A stretch of 64,000 bases of DNA from Oscillospiraceae bacterium CM (GCA_022870705.1 CP072107.1:1300501-1364500), one strand, 5' to 3'. Positions 1 to 8,252 are shown, counted from the stretch's first letter. A program made the numbers and translations. Notes: generated by a model not told the origin, from the sequence alone.

Positions 1-1457
1 GGGACGATCACGCGGTTTTTATAATTGGCGCAATGGAGCGCCGCGTAGTATTCCTCCGGCTCAACGCGCAATTGGTCGTGCACCTCGGTGTAGTGCTTTT
101 TGATTTTAAACATCATAAGAACGAGAATCGGGATGAGAATCACAACGATCCATGCGCCCTGGTCAAATTTTGTAATGGCAATAATTACGACGACGGCCGC
201 CGTTACAATCGAGCCGATACCGTTGATGAGCGCTTTTAATTGCCAGTGTCGCTCACGCGTGCGAATCCACCGCAAAAACATGCCGGACTGCGACAGCGTA
301 AACGAGATGAAAACGCCGATGGCGTATAAGCCAATTAGCTTTTCGACCTTCGCATTAAACAAGACGATCAATAACGCCGCCGCGATGGATAAAACGGCGA
401 TGCCACTGTCATAGCTCAGGCGATTGCCGCGCATGCTCAGCTGGCGCGGCATGTATTTGTCCTTCGACATGACGGAAATCAGCATCGGGAAACCCGAATA
501 CGCTGTGTTTGCCGCCAGAATCAGGATGATAAACGTCGTAATTGTAATGTAGTAGAACATAAAGCCGTGGCCAAATATTTCATCAGCGATGAGCACGAGC
601 ATAGCCTTGCCGTGCGTCGGGTCCACTTTGTAAAAGTTGGCGAGAACGGCCGTGCCGCCAAACAAAAGAAAAATGATCAACGCTAATAACAGCAACACGA
701 GCTTGGCGTTTTTGCGCGACGGCTCTTTGAAATTCGGCACGCCGTTGCTGACGGCCTCAATACCGGTAACGGCCGCGCAACCGTTTGAAAAGGCTTTGAG
801 CATCAAAATCATCGTTAAAGGCCCGGTAATGCCCTCAACCGACGGCGGCGGCGCCGATGGCAGATTCCCGCCAGTCGCCTTGATAAATCCGGTGATAAGC
901 ATGATCACAATACCGAGGATAAACGCATATGTCGGCACACCAAAGATGCGGGAGGATTCGCGCAGGCCGCGGAGATTGCCGATGGCTATCAGAAGAATCA
1001 GAAAAACGCAGATCGGCACGGTATACGGTGCGACCGGCTCAAACGCCGAGGCAATCTGCTGGACGCCGGACGAGATACTGACGGACACCGTCAGTATGTA
1101 GTCAACGGCAAGCGCGGCACCGGCAATAATTCCCGCCATAGTGCCTAGATTTTCCTTGGCAACGGTGTACGCGCCGCCACCGTTGGGATAACAGTCAATT
1201 GTCTGCCTGTAGGATAGCATCAGCATGAACAGCAGAACAATAATAATGCCAGAAATCACCGTCAACTGCCGGAAGGCGAGAAGCCCTATCGCCGGCAGCA
1301 GCACCGTCAGAATTTCCTGCCCGGCGTACGCGACGGATGAAATGGCATCGCTCGAGAGAATCGGCAAACCCCACGCAACAGCATATCTTTCATCATTAAG
1401 CGCATCGCTGTGCAGTGGTCTTCCAAAAAAGAAGCTTTTGAGTGTATTCCGTTTGAT
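1..1457 (-). CDS. KimA/YdaO-type APC family potassium or amino-acid permease (partial, C-terminus beyond window)
   Basis: The minus strand reads as a continuous multi-pass membrane protein whose N-terminal part (IKRNTLKSFFFGRPLH, then LSSDAISSVAYAGQEIL) and later segment KKHYTEVHDQLRV match the KimA (YdaO) branch of the APC superfamily. Members import K+ (or amino acids) and are usually controlled by c-di-AMP. About ten hydrophobic segments are visible before the reading frame leaves the window at base 1; the cytoplasmic C-terminal domain has just begun there. The start is odd: after an in-frame TGA there is no ATG, GTG or TTG before the conserved N-terminus. A good ribosome site (AGAAGG) lies 8 nt upstream of an ATC codon at 1455-1457, which I use as provisional start. 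Family call is confident; ion specificity is inferred. Confidence 0.85.
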   Translation of the reverse strand, partial: MKRNTLKSFFFGRPLHSDALNDERYAVAWGLPILSSDAISSVAYAGQEILTVLLPAIGLLAFRQLTVISGIIIVLLFMLMLSYRQTIDCYPNGGGAYTVAKENLGTMAGIIAGAALAVDYILTVSVSISSGVQQIASAFEPVAPYTVPICVFLILLIAIGNLRGLRESSRIFGVPTYAFILGIVIMLITGFIKATGGNLPSAPPPSVEGITGPLTMILMLKAFSNGCAAVTGIEAVSNGVPNFKEPSRKNAKLVLLLLALIIFLLFGGTAVLANFYKVDPTHGKAMLVLIADEIFGHGFMFYYITITTFIILILAANTAYSGFPMLISVMSKDKYMPRQLSMRGNRLSYDSGIAVLSIAAALLIVLFNAKVEKLIGLYAIGVFISFTLSQSGMFLRWIRTRERHWQLKALINGIGSIVTAAVVVIIAITKFDQGAWIVVILIPILVLMMFKIKKHYTEVHDQLRVEPEEYYAALHCANYKNRVIV

Positions 1458-1506
1458 AACCGTTACCTTCTTTCAACACAACATGCTTTTAAAGGCATAT
1501 ATGAAG

Positions 1507-1534
1507 AATATATATCTAAAATCCATAAAGTCAA
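1507..1534 (-). promoter_or_regulatory. Promoter for the KimA-like permease
   Basis: On the minus strand TTGACT is followed after 16 bp by TATATT, leaving a leader of about 45 nt before the permease. The leader is too short to hold a c-di-AMP (ydaO) riboswitch. Confidence 0.6.
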
Positions 1535-1589
1535 TACTAATTTTTTATAGCTTTCATCTTAAAATCCGCCGTCAGGAATAATATACCGT

Positions 1590-1618
1590 TTGACCTTGCT
1601 GTAACCATTTGTTACTCT
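1590..1618 (+). promoter_or_regulatory. Promoter for the secreted M23 hydrolase
   Basis: TTGACC, 17-bp spacer, TACTCT on the plus strand. The spacer carries a small palindrome, GTAAC-CATTT-GTTAC, that could be an operator; that role is speculative. Confidence 0.5.
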
Positions 1619-1669
1619 TTGAGTATCACCCGGCGCTTTTTTAAATGCATCTACGAAAGGATTTTTCTC

Positions 1670-2575
1670 ATGAAATACATTAGGGCATTGTTGAAAGCCA
1701 GCGTTGCGATTGTCCTTTTTGGGGCACTGCTCTTCCCCGCCGCGGTGTTCTCCGCGCAAGCGGCGAACGTCACATCAGCAGCCGGTCAAATAACCGCCGG
1801 GGCGCTCAACGTCAGAAGTGCGCCGGGTACAACAGGCAAAATCCTCACGAGCCTGCCATATGGGTCATATGTGACGCTGATTTCGCCGTCAGGCACGTGG
1901 TGGCGCGTCGAGTACGCACCGGGCACGTATGGGTATATGAGCGGCGCTTACATAAAATATGTCGGCGGCACATTTGCCGCGACAGCCACGAGCGGCAGCG
2001 GGTCCGTTTCCGTTCGAAGCGGCTCGGCGTCTTCCTATCCCGTCACCGGCACCGTCTTAAGCGGCAGAACCGTTCTTGTATTGCACGATAACGGCTCCTG
2101 GAGCTGGATATTATATAACGGCTCAAAAACCGGCTGCGTGCCGGACACAGCGCTGCGCTCGATGATGGCCTGGCCCGTCCCGGCCAGTCACAAAATCAAT
2201 CAGTATTTTTCCGCTGCGCACGAAGGGCTTGATATCGGCGCCTCTGTCCATGGCGTCTCCGGCGACGCGGTCGTTGCCGCCCAATACGGTAAGGTTGTCT
2301 ATAGCGGGTGGCTAAACGGCTACGGTTACGTTGTCTATGTCAATTCCATCTACAACGGCCAGCCGATTCAGACGCGTTATGCCCATCTGGCTTCCATGCC
2401 GCTTGTCACGGCCGGGTCTGTTGTCGGAGCCGGGCAAAAAATCGGCGTTATGGGCAACAGCGGGACATCGTCCGGCGTTCATTTGCATTTTGAGGTTTGT
2501 CTGAGAAACTCGAACAGTGACTGTATCGCCAACGCCGACTCGACACCTGCCAATCCGCTTGATTATATCAAATAA
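1670..2575 (+). CDS. Secreted SH3 domain / M23 (LytM) peptidoglycan endopeptidase
   Basis: A 301-residue exported cell wall hydrolase. The N-terminus (MKYIRALLKASVAIV... ending AQAA) is a signal peptide with a cleavage site near residue 33. Two bacterial SH3-like segments follow (about 37-95, with GALNVRSAPGTTGKIL, and about 98-155), then an M23 metallopeptidase domain. The zinc-binding residues are intact: H184 and D188 in HEGLDIGA, and HLHFEV at 271-276. It should cut peptide cross-links in peptidoglycan outside the membrane. The ATG at 1670 has GAAAGGA upstream; an upstream TTG at 1619 lies inside the promoter and was not used. The gene is divergent from the permease and ends at a strong hairpin. 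Confidence 0.88.
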   Translation: MKYIRALLKASVAIVLFGALLFPAAVFSAQAANVTSAAGQITAGALNVRSAPGTTGKILTSLPYGSYVTLISPSGTWWRVEYAPGTYGYMSGAYIKYVGGTFAATATSGSGSVSVRSGSASSYPVTGTVLSGRTVLVLHDNGSWSWILYNGSKTGCVPDTALRSMMAWPVPASHKINQYFSAAHEGLDIGASVHGVSGDAVVAAQYGKVVYSGWLNGYGYVVYVNSIYNGQPIQTRYAHLASMPLVTAGSVVGAGQKIGVMGNSGTSSGVHLHFEVCLRNSNSDCIANADSTPANPLDYIK

Positions 2576-2587
2576 GTGTCTTGCAAA

Positions 2588-2620
2588 ATCGGGGGCTGCC
2601 AGTGAATGGCAGTCCCCGAT
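2588..2620. terminator. Strong hairpin terminator between convergent genes
   Basis: Two 14-base arms (2588-2601 and 2607-2620) pair with one G-U around a GTGAA loop. On the minus strand the stem is followed by TTTTGC, so it best terminates the diguanylate cyclase gene, but it may stop both convergent transcripts. Confidence 0.7.
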
Positions 2621-2649
2621 TGTCAAGTCATCACGCCGGTTGCGACGCC

Positions 2650-3588
2650 TTAGAGCGGAAATTCTCCCCCGTCAAACACAACTTTCTTCTTCCCTCTTTT
2701 TTTCGCCTCGTAAAGGTTCGTATCAGCTTGTGAAATGACAGCCCAAACGTCAAGCTCTCCGTCGGCGTCTAAGAGAACTTCCGTAACGCCCGCGCTGAAC
2801 GTCGGGCGGATGTGCAGTTCCTTCTCACATCTGTCCTGCAATGTTTTTGAGATATTCAACAGCGTCTCTAGCATTAGTTCGCTGGACTGCCCCGGCATAA
2901 CAAGCATGAATTCCTCACCGCCGAAGCGGCCGAGGATGTCCTGTTTGCGCGTGAGGGAAGCCGCGCATTCGGAAAAAATGCACAGCACCTTATCACCGGC
3001 AAGATGGCCGAGCGTATCGTTAATCAGCTTAAAGTCGTCGAAATCGATCATGGCAAGCGTAATATTCTCTTTTGAAACCGACAGATTTTTCAAGGCGTTT
3101 AACAGCGCGTATTTGTTCGTTATGCCGGTCGCCAGATCAAGGGAAAGCTGGCTGTTGAGCAACTGCTCATACTCTTTCTGCGCTGTGATATCGGCAAATG
3201 CGACGATCGCAAAAACATCACCGTCACTGACAACGCGCGTGGCGCTGACAACAAACCACTTCTGGTGCGTGACGCCGTCGATATGAAAATTGTGGTCAAC
3301 CTCCGCGTCTGTAATCACCGTACCCGTTTGCAAAACGGTCTCCAGCGCACTGCGCAGAGGGCAAGTCTTGCACGCATCACCGTTGCCGCAAACCTCTTGC
3401 TCTTCAAGAATATCCGAGCAGTTGAAAACATTGCCGAAACGCTCACCGCTCAGCGCCTCCGGCGTTAAATGAAAGCTTTTCAGCATATATCGGTTGGCGT
3501 CACGAACCGTCGTATCCGGGTTGACAATGACAAGCCCGACCGGCGAATTCTGAAAGACGGCCTGAAAGATGGTGGTTGGTTCTGTCAT
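2650..3588 (-). CDS. PAS-GGDEF diguanylate cyclase
   Basis: A 312-residue soluble protein. Residues about 5-125 form a PAS sensor domain (FQNSPVGLVIVNPDTTVRDA); it contains a cysteine cluster CSDILEEQEVCGNGDACKTC of a type seen in some PAS domains, possibly a metal or redox site. Residues about 150-310 are a GGDEF domain with the active-site signature RFGGEEF and an upstream RKQD that matches the RxxD product-inhibition (I) site, so it should make c-di-GMP from two GTP with feedback control. No membrane segment or EAL domain. GGAGG lies 5 nt before the ATG at 3588; the adjoining TTG is too close to it. The signal sensed is unknown. Confidence 0.9.
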   Translation of the reverse strand: MTEPTTIFQAVFQNSPVGLVIVNPDTTVRDANRYMLKSFHLTPEALSGERFGNVFNCSDILEEQEVCGNGDACKTCPLRSALETVLQTGTVITDAEVDHNFHIDGVTHQKWFVVSATRVVSDGDVFAIVAFADITAQKEYEQLLNSQLSLDLATGITNKYALLNALKNLSVSKENITLAMIDFDDFKLINDTLGHLAGDKVLCIFSECAASLTRKQDILGRFGGEEFMLVMPGQSSELMLETLLNISKTLQDRCEKELHIRPTFSAGVTEVLLDADGELDVWAVISQADTNLYEAKKRGKKKVVFDGGEFPL

Positions 3589-3740
3589 CAATACCTCCGA
3601 AACTGCTCCGATATGTCTCTGCCGCTTATCTTCTTATTAATTACTTTCGTCATTTTTCGTAGAAATCTTAACCACAATCTGTCATTTCTAAAAATAAGAT
3701 GAGCAACTTGGCCCATTAACCTGTTCGGTCAAGTTTTTTA

Positions 3741-3768
3741 AATAAAAAGAGGCGCATCGGCACCTCTT
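3741..3768 (-). terminator. Rho-independent terminator at the end of the tRNA cluster
   Basis: Read on the minus strand, AAGAGGTGC and GCGCCTCTT pair around CGAT with one G-U, followed by TTTATTT. It lies directly downstream of the last tRNA-Gly. Confidence 0.8.
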
Positions 3769-3770
3769 AT

Positions 3771-3846
3771 TGGAGCGGGCGACGAGGCTCGAACTCGCTA
3801 CCTCCACCTTGGCAAGGTGGCGCTCTACCAGATGAGCTACGCCCGC
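3771..3846 (-). tRNA. tRNA-Gly (GCC), copy 2
   Basis: 76 nt with encoded CCA, a GCGGGCG acceptor arm, and anticodon GCC in the loop of the CCACC/GGTGG arm. It is identical in sequence to the tRNA-Gly at 4005-4080. Confidence 0.97.
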
Positions 3847-3858
3847 ATATTCAGTTGT

Positions 3859-3886
3859 AGAACCCGAAGATTTCTCTTCGGGTTCT
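3859..3886. repeat. Perfect hairpin between tRNA-Cys and tRNA-Gly
   Basis: A 12-bp perfect stem, AGAACCCGAAGA with its complement, around TTTC; in the minus-strand transcript the loop is GAAA, a GNRA tetraloop. There is no T-tract, so it may be a processing signal or spacer stem within the tRNA precursor rather than a terminator. Confidence 0.6.
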
Positions 3887-3893
3887 ATGGTTT

Positions 3894-3968
3894 TGGAGGC
3901 GACACCCAGATTTGAACTGGGGAATCAGGGTTTTGCAGACCCATGCCTTACCACTTGGCTATGTCGCC
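3894..3968 (-). tRNA. tRNA-Cys (GCA)
   Basis: 75 nt with encoded CCA, acceptor GGCGACA, and anticodon GCA within GGGTCTGCAAAACCC. Cloverleaf arms are complete. Confidence 0.97.
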
Positions 3969-3977
3969 ATAGGCGAT

Positions 3978-4001
3978 AAAGAGGCGCAAAAGCACCTCTT
4001 T
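3978..4001 (-). terminator. Hairpin after tRNA-Gly copy 1
   Basis: AAAGAGGTGC and GCGCCTCTTT pair around TTTT on the minus strand, followed by only a short T-run (TTTATC). It resembles the hairpin after the other tRNA-Gly, so the tRNA and its trailer were duplicated together. It may be a leaky terminator or a processing stem. Confidence 0.5.
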
Positions 4002-4004
4002 ATT

Positions 4005-4080
4005 TGGAGCGGGCGACGAGGCTCGAACTCGCTACCTCCACCTTGGCAAGGTGGCGCTCTACCAGATGAGCTACGCCCGC
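4005..4080 (-). tRNA. tRNA-Gly (GCC), copy 1
   Basis: 76 nt, encoded CCA, anticodon GCC, identical to the copy at 3771-3846. Having two copies fits heavy use of GGC/GGT codons in this genome. Confidence 0.97.
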
Positions 4081-4128
4081 ACATCGCGCAATATCATATG
4101 AAATTATTCAATTTATATAAACTGCGCG

Positions 4129-4204
<76 letters not shown>

Positions 4205-4230
4205 ATATTAGGGCACTGTGAAGTGCCCTG

Positions 4231-4307
4231 TGGCGACCCAGAACGGGCTCGAACCGTCGACCTCCAGCGTGACAGGCTGGCGTTCTAACCAACTGAACTA
4301 CTGGGCC
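4231..4307 (-). tRNA. tRNA-Asp (GTC)
   Basis: 77 nt with encoded CCA, acceptor GGCCCAG, and anticodon GTC within CCAGCCTGTCACGCTGG. Confidence 0.97.
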
Positions 4308-4314
4308 ATTTTTG

Positions 4315-4390
4315 TGGTGGGAACAACAGGGCTCGAACCTGTGACCCCATGCTTGTAAGGCATGTGCTCTCCCAGCTGAGCTATGCTCCC
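4315..4390 (-). tRNA. tRNA-Val (TAC)
   Basis: 76 nt with encoded CCA, acceptor GGGAGCA, and anticodon TAC within CATGCCTTACAAGCATG. It is the first tRNA of the six-gene transcript. Confidence 0.97.
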
Positions 4391-4421
4391 CCAACCGCTG
4401 CCGTTGTTAGCGACGGTTGTT

Positions 4422-4450
4422 ATTATACTAAAACCCCTATCTCTTGTCAA
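4422..4450 (-). promoter_or_regulatory. Consensus promoter of the tRNA operon
   Basis: TTGACA, 17-bp spacer, TATAAT on the minus strand, a perfect housekeeping sigma match, about 30 nt upstream of tRNA-Val. Confidence 0.9.
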
Positions 4451-4473
4451 CAGTAAAACGCGATTTTAAAACG

Positions 4474-5391
4474 CTATTTTTCAGGACTGTTTTCATGCCC
4501 TTCGAACTCTACCGGCGTCTTGTTTTCTTCAAGATATGCGATAACCTCGCGCGGTGTTAATCGATAGACGGTGTCACAGAATTGGCATGTAACTTCAACC
4601 GGCTCGCCCTTCTTCTCCATATCGAGGAGCTCCTGCCGTCCGACACCGGCAACAGCCTGTAAAACACGCGCGCGGCTGCAGTAGCACCGGTATTCTACGG
4701 GTGTCGTTTCTAATACGCGCATCGTAAACCCCGCGAGAACGCGACCACAGAGCCCCTCGGCGGTGCCGTCCGTCAAAACGGTTGTCACGGGGCCTGTCGC
4801 GGCAATGTTGCGCTCGAGCGTGTCAAGAAGCGTATCCGGCGCGTCCGGTAACAGTTGCACGATATAGCCCCCTGCTGCCAGAACGGACTGGTCCGGTCCG
4901 ACGAGAACGCCGAGCGCGACGGCCGTGCGCGTTTGTTCACTGGCGTAAAAATACGCCGTGAAGTCTTCGGCAATCTCACCGGTGACAAGCTGGACGCTGC
5001 CGACGTATGGCTCTTTAAGGTGCAGGTCTCTGATAACAGTCAGCATGCCGTCTGTGCCGACGGCCCCGCCGACATCAAGCTTGCCGTTGGGCTTCTTCGG
5101 AATATCGACAAACGGGTTCTGGACATAGCCACGTACGTTGCCTGTGCTGTCGGAGACGGCAATAATGCTCCCGACCGGCCCGCCGCCGTTAATGCGCACG
5201 GTGACGGACGCTAATGGGTCCTTCAGCATGTGCCCAAGCATCGAGCAGGCCGCCATCGTCCGGCCGAGCGCCGCCGTCACGACTGGCGTTGTCTTGTGAA
5301 TAACGCGCGCCCTTTCCACCGTGTTTTTTAAGGACACAGCCGATATTTGAATAAACCCGTCATCCGAGACGGCTCTGACGATTTCATCCAT
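4474..5391 (-). CDS. hslO: Redox-regulated chaperone Hsp33
   Basis: A 305-residue cytoplasmic holdase that becomes active on oxidative unfolding. The N-terminus MDEIVRAVSDDGFIQISAVS and the central PGGPVGSI-type segment match Hsp33. The C-terminal zinc switch is present as CYC and CQFC (spacing CxC...CxxC). The ATG at 5391 has AAAGGA 8 nt upstream and aligns with the family start; a longer frame starting at 5439 would lie inside the upstream gene. It overlaps the methyltransferase gene by 8 nt, so the two are probably translationally coupled in one operon with the YerC-like regulator. Confidence 0.93.
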   Translation of the reverse strand: MDEIVRAVSDDGFIQISAVSLKNTVERARVIHKTTPVVTAALGRTMAACSMLGHMLKDPLASVTVRINGGGPVGSIIAVSDSTGNVRGYVQNPFVDIPKKPNGKLDVGGAVGTDGMLTVIRDLHLKEPYVGSVQLVTGEIAEDFTAYFYASEQTRTAVALGVLVGPDQSVLAAGGYIVQLLPDAPDTLLDTLERNIAATGPVTTVLTDGTAEGLCGRVLAGFTMRVLETTPVEYRCYCSRARVLQAVAGVGRQELLDMEKKGEPVEVTCQFCDTVYRLTPREVIAYLEENKTPVEFEGHENSPEK

Positions 5392-6133
5392 TGCCTGTTC
5401 CTTTCGACGCGGCGATGAAAATGCGCGTGTCGCTTTCATCGGGCGCAGTATGCTTTAAATCCCCATAAAAGCGCACGTCCGCAAACCCTTCGTTCACTAA
5501 TAGACTTTCTAGGTCTCGTGGGTCGTAGGCGTATTCAACATGCTCCTCCCGGCTGCGTAACCATTTTGAGCCGAGGCGTTCAAAAAGATCCATGCCGTAA
5601 AAGCAGGCATTCTCCCTGTTATCAAAAAATGTGCGCCACACACAAAAAACGTCTGGCGTCTCGTCCAGAAACACCTCCCCGTCGAGGCTTTTGAGACGCG
5701 CCGGTGTGTGAATATCAAAGACAAATAGACCGCCCGGCTCCAAGAAGAGCCGGACGCGGTAAAAAACGTCTTTCAAAAGCGATGGTTTGACATAATTGAT
5801 ACCGTCAAGCGAGCAGACGGCGGCATCCACCGTCCCGAAAAGGTCGAGGCACTCCATTGGCTGGTTTAATAAAAGCAGCCTGCCCGATAGGCCCTCTGCT
5901 TTCTCGGCGGCCTGTGCCAGCATGTCCTCGGAGGCATCGACGCCGATCATATCATACCCGCGCCCGGCCAGAAGGCTTGTCAGCGTACCTGTCCCGCACG
6001 CGAGATCGACAATCGACCGAACGGCAAGCCCGCGTTCGCGAAAAAGCTGTTCGTAAAAATCCGCCATCGCCGCATAAGGCACATCACCCGTGAGGCTGTC
6101 GTAAAACCGCGCCAGTGAGGAATACGACGTCAC
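5384..6133 (-). CDS. Class I SAM-dependent methyltransferase
   Basis: 249 residues with a Rossmann-type methyltransferase core: motif I VDLACGTGTLTSLLAGRG (residues about 43-60), the acidic motif IGVDASEDML, and a later CSLDGINYV segment. The family includes small-molecule and tRNA-modifying enzymes; the substrate cannot be told from sequence. The start overlaps the stop of the upstream yerC-like gene by four bases (ATGA), and the end overlaps hslO, so all three form one transcript. Confidence 0.85.
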   Translation of the reverse strand: MTSYSSLARFYDSLTGDVPYAAMADFYEQLFRERGLAVRSIVDLACGTGTLTSLLAGRGYDMIGVDASEDMLAQAAEKAEGLSGRLLLLNQPMECLDLFGTVDAAVCSLDGINYVKPSLLKDVFYRVRLFLEPGGLFVFDIHTPARLKSLDGEVFLDETPDVFCVWRTFFDNRENACFYGMDLFERLGSKWLRSREEHVEYAYDPRDLESLLVNEGFADVRFYGDLKHTAPDESDTRIFIAASKGTGNG

Positions 6134-6435
6134 GATTCTTTCTCCTTTAACCTTTTAAAAGCAATCTCATAGCCGTCGGCACCGTACATGAGGCTTCTGT
6201 TGACGCGGCTGATCGTCGCCGATGAGGCGCCCGTCTGCTCCAGAATATTGTTGTAGATGTTCCCCTGATTTAAAAGCATTGCCACCTGAAAGCGCTGCTC
6301 CATCGCCCGCAGTTCTGTGACCGAACAGAGGTCGTCAAAAAAGCGCATACACTCGTCAACTGTCCGAAGCGTTAAGATCGCCTCATACATCTCCGTATTT
6401 CTGTCTTTCTTGGTGCCTTTCACTGTCTTGTTCAC
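6130..6435 (-). CDS. YerC/YecD family TrpR-like DNA-binding protein
   Basis: 101 residues, the normal length for the YerC group. The core LRTVDECMRFFDDLCSVTEL and the helix-turn-helix ILEQTGASSATISRVNRSLM match Trp-repressor-like proteins. It probably binds DNA as a dimer; whether it senses tryptophan or another ligand is unknown. The start is GTG at 6435 with GGGAGG 7 nt upstream. It is first in the operon with the methyltransferase and hslO. Confidence 0.88.
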   Translation of the reverse strand: MNKTVKGTKKDRNTEMYEAILTLRTVDECMRFFDDLCSVTELRAMEQRFQVAMLLNQGNIYNNILEQTGASSATISRVNRSLMYGADGYEIAFKRLKEKES

Positions 6436-6507
6436 GGCAGTCCCTCCCGGCCAATAAATTCCGGCGCGCTGTCGCGCGGGCGGGTGCGAATTCGATTCAC
6501 ATTCTAT

Positions 6508-6536
6508 ATTTTACAGGAGTAAATCGTTAAAGTAAA
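6508..6536 (-). promoter_or_regulatory. Probable promoter of the yerC-like/hslO operon
   Basis: TTTACT, 17-bp spacer, TAAAAT on the minus strand, about 70 bp upstream of the GTG start. Confidence 0.5.
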
Positions 6537-6598
6537 GAGCAATTTATTAACGCTTTGCCTGCCGCCGTCATATTGTATGAACGAAGGGGCGTGAGCGT

Positions 6599-7252
6599 AT
6601 GATGACGATTTCAGAAGAAACCCTCACAGAGGACCTCACCTTTGAAGGCGTAACGATGGTGCGTACCGATTTTCATTACCCTGTTGTGTCCGGCGGCGGC
6701 GGCAAGGCTGACAGGCGCATTAATAGCTATTACCGGCACATGGCAAAAACACTGCTCAAAAAAGCAAAAAGCGATCTTTTACCCGACGCCGTTGCCGAGT
6801 GGCGGTACGCCACGGAAAACGGTTATCCCTTCCGCGAATTCGAGTCGGTCATGAAATTCACCGTTACATATAATGAAAACGATTTGCTTAGCCTTTATTT
6901 TGACGTGTATGACTTTACTGGCGGCGCGCACGGCGCGACCCGGCGCTTTGGCGATACCTGGCGCACGGAGACGGGCTGGTTTATCATGCTCAGTGATTTT
7001 TTTCCGCGCGGTACAAATTACAAGCGCCTTTTAATTGACAATGCCATCGTCATCGCGACGCAGCAAACCCGCGCCGGCACGCATCATTATTTTGAAAACT
7101 ATCCAAAGCTCATTAAAAAATACTTCAGCCCGGCGAAATTCTATATTGAGCCCGGCAATATTATCATTTTCTACGACCAATATGCCATCGCGCCGTATTA
7201 CGAGGGTATCCCCGTTTTCGAGTATCCGGCCGACATCAAAACGCACCCTTAA
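6599..7252 (+). CDS. DUF3298/DUF4163 domain protein (PdaC/RsiV-like extracytoplasmic fold)
   Basis: 217 residues. The first half (FHYPVVSGGGGKADRRIN) and the C-terminal half (FYIEPGNIIIFYDQYAIAPY, then EGIPVFEYP) match the paired DUF4163 and DUF3298 domains found in RsiV anti-sigma factors and PdaC deacetylases. Here there is no deacetylase domain, no transmembrane helix and no signal peptide, so it would be cytoplasmic unless exported unconventionally. GAAGGGG precedes the ATG by 9 nt. It is convergent with pfkA and the two stop codons overlap within TTAA at 7249-7252. Function unknown. Confidence 0.8.
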   Translation: MMTISEETLTEDLTFEGVTMVRTDFHYPVVSGGGGKADRRINSYYRHMAKTLLKKAKSDLLPDAVAEWRYATENGYPFREFESVMKFTVTYNENDLLSLYFDVYDFTGGAHGATRRFGDTWRTETGWFIMLSDFFPRGTNYKRLLIDNAIVIATQQTRAGTHHYFENYPKLIKKYFSPAKFYIEPGNIIIFYDQYAIAPYYEGIPVFEYPADIKTHP

Positions 7253-8223
7253 CTCATCAGCGCGTCCTGCATCATGCAGGCGTCCTCGTCGAGGCCCTTT
7301 GTCATATTGAGCGCCTCCTCGATATCGATATCGACGCACTTTTCACCATTCATGGAGATGATGCGGTTATAAACCCCGTCATACAACAGGCGCACAGCCT
7401 TAAAGCCCATGCGCGAGGCCGTTACCCGGTCGCGCACGAGCGGTGAGCCGCCGCGCTGGATATGGCCGAGCGTCGTCACGCGCGTGTCAACGCCCGTCGT
7501 CTCTTTGATTTTTGCAGCTATCTCATGGGCGGAGGCCGCACCCTCGGCAACAATGACGGTAAAGTGCGTATGCCCTTCAAGGCGCGCGGCGCGGATTCTA
7601 TCGGCCACATCCGCTTCAAAATCAATTTGCATTTCCGGAATGAGCGTCACGGTCGCCCCAGTTGAAATACCGACGTTTAGAGCCAGATGACCGGCGTGAT
7701 GCCCCATGACCTCGACGACAGAGCAGCGCTCGTGTGACTGCATCGTGTCGTCGAGCTTGTCCACGGCGTCGATGGCCGTGTTGCAGGCCGTGTCAAACCC
7801 AATGGTGTACGTTGTGCAGCCGATGTCGTTGTCAATCGTACCGGGTATGCCGATAACGGGCACTCCGAGCTTGGACAAGACGAGGGCCCCGCGGTAGGAC
7901 CCGTCCCCGCCGATAATGACGAGGCCGTCAAGCCCCAGAAAGCGGCAGTTTTCCGACGCGCGCTTCTGCCCTTTTTTCGTCATGAATTCGGGGCTTCTCG
8001 CCGTGTAGAGAATTGTGCCGCCGCATCTTGCGATTCCGCTGACGTCGTCGGCCGTCATCGTCACGGCATCGCCGCCGATCAGCCCGTTATACCCGCGCCG
8101 AATACCAACGCATTCAATCCCGAGATGCAGCGCCGTTAAAACAACGGCGCGAATTGCCGCGTTCATCCCCGGCGCGTCACCGCCGGACGTTAAGACGCCG
8201 ATACGCCTGATGGTCGTCTCCAT
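7249..8223 (-). CDS. pfkA: ATP-dependent 6-phosphofructokinase
   Basis: 324 residues, typical for bacterial PfkA. It phosphorylates fructose 6-phosphate, the committed step of glycolysis. Seen: N-terminal RIGVLTSGGDAPGMNAAIRA, GGDGSYRGA (the glycine after GGDGS fits ATP rather than PPi use), the catalytic PGTIDNDI, and later MGHHAGHLAL. AAGGGAGA lies 6 nt before the ATG. It follows the DUF2344 gene by 30 nt and is probably last in the operon starting at the spoIVFA-like gene. Confidence 0.96.
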   Translation of the reverse strand: METTIRRIGVLTSGGDAPGMNAAIRAVVLTALHLGIECVGIRRGYNGLIGGDAVTMTADDVSGIARCGGTILYTARSPEFMTKKGQKRASENCRFLGLDGLVIIGGDGSYRGALVLSKLGVPVIGIPGTIDNDIGCTTYTIGFDTACNTAIDAVDKLDDTMQSHERCSVVEVMGHHAGHLALNVGISTGATVTLIPEMQIDFEADVADRIRAARLEGHTHFTVIVAEGAASAHEIAAKIKETTGVDTRVTTLGHIQRGGSPLVRDRVTASRMGFKAVRLLYDGVYNRIISMNGEKCVDIDIEEALNMTKGLDEDACMMQDALMS

Positions 8224-8252
8224 GGAAAGTCTCCCTTCATCTTCTGTGTCGC

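Noticed and set aside
1490-1665. Possible c-di-AMP (ydaO) riboswitch between the permease and the cell wall hydrolase, two typical riboswitch targets
   Set aside because: The conserved segments (GGAGGAACC, GGGGUUAAUC type) are absent on both strands, and the promoters found leave leaders too short for the aptamer.
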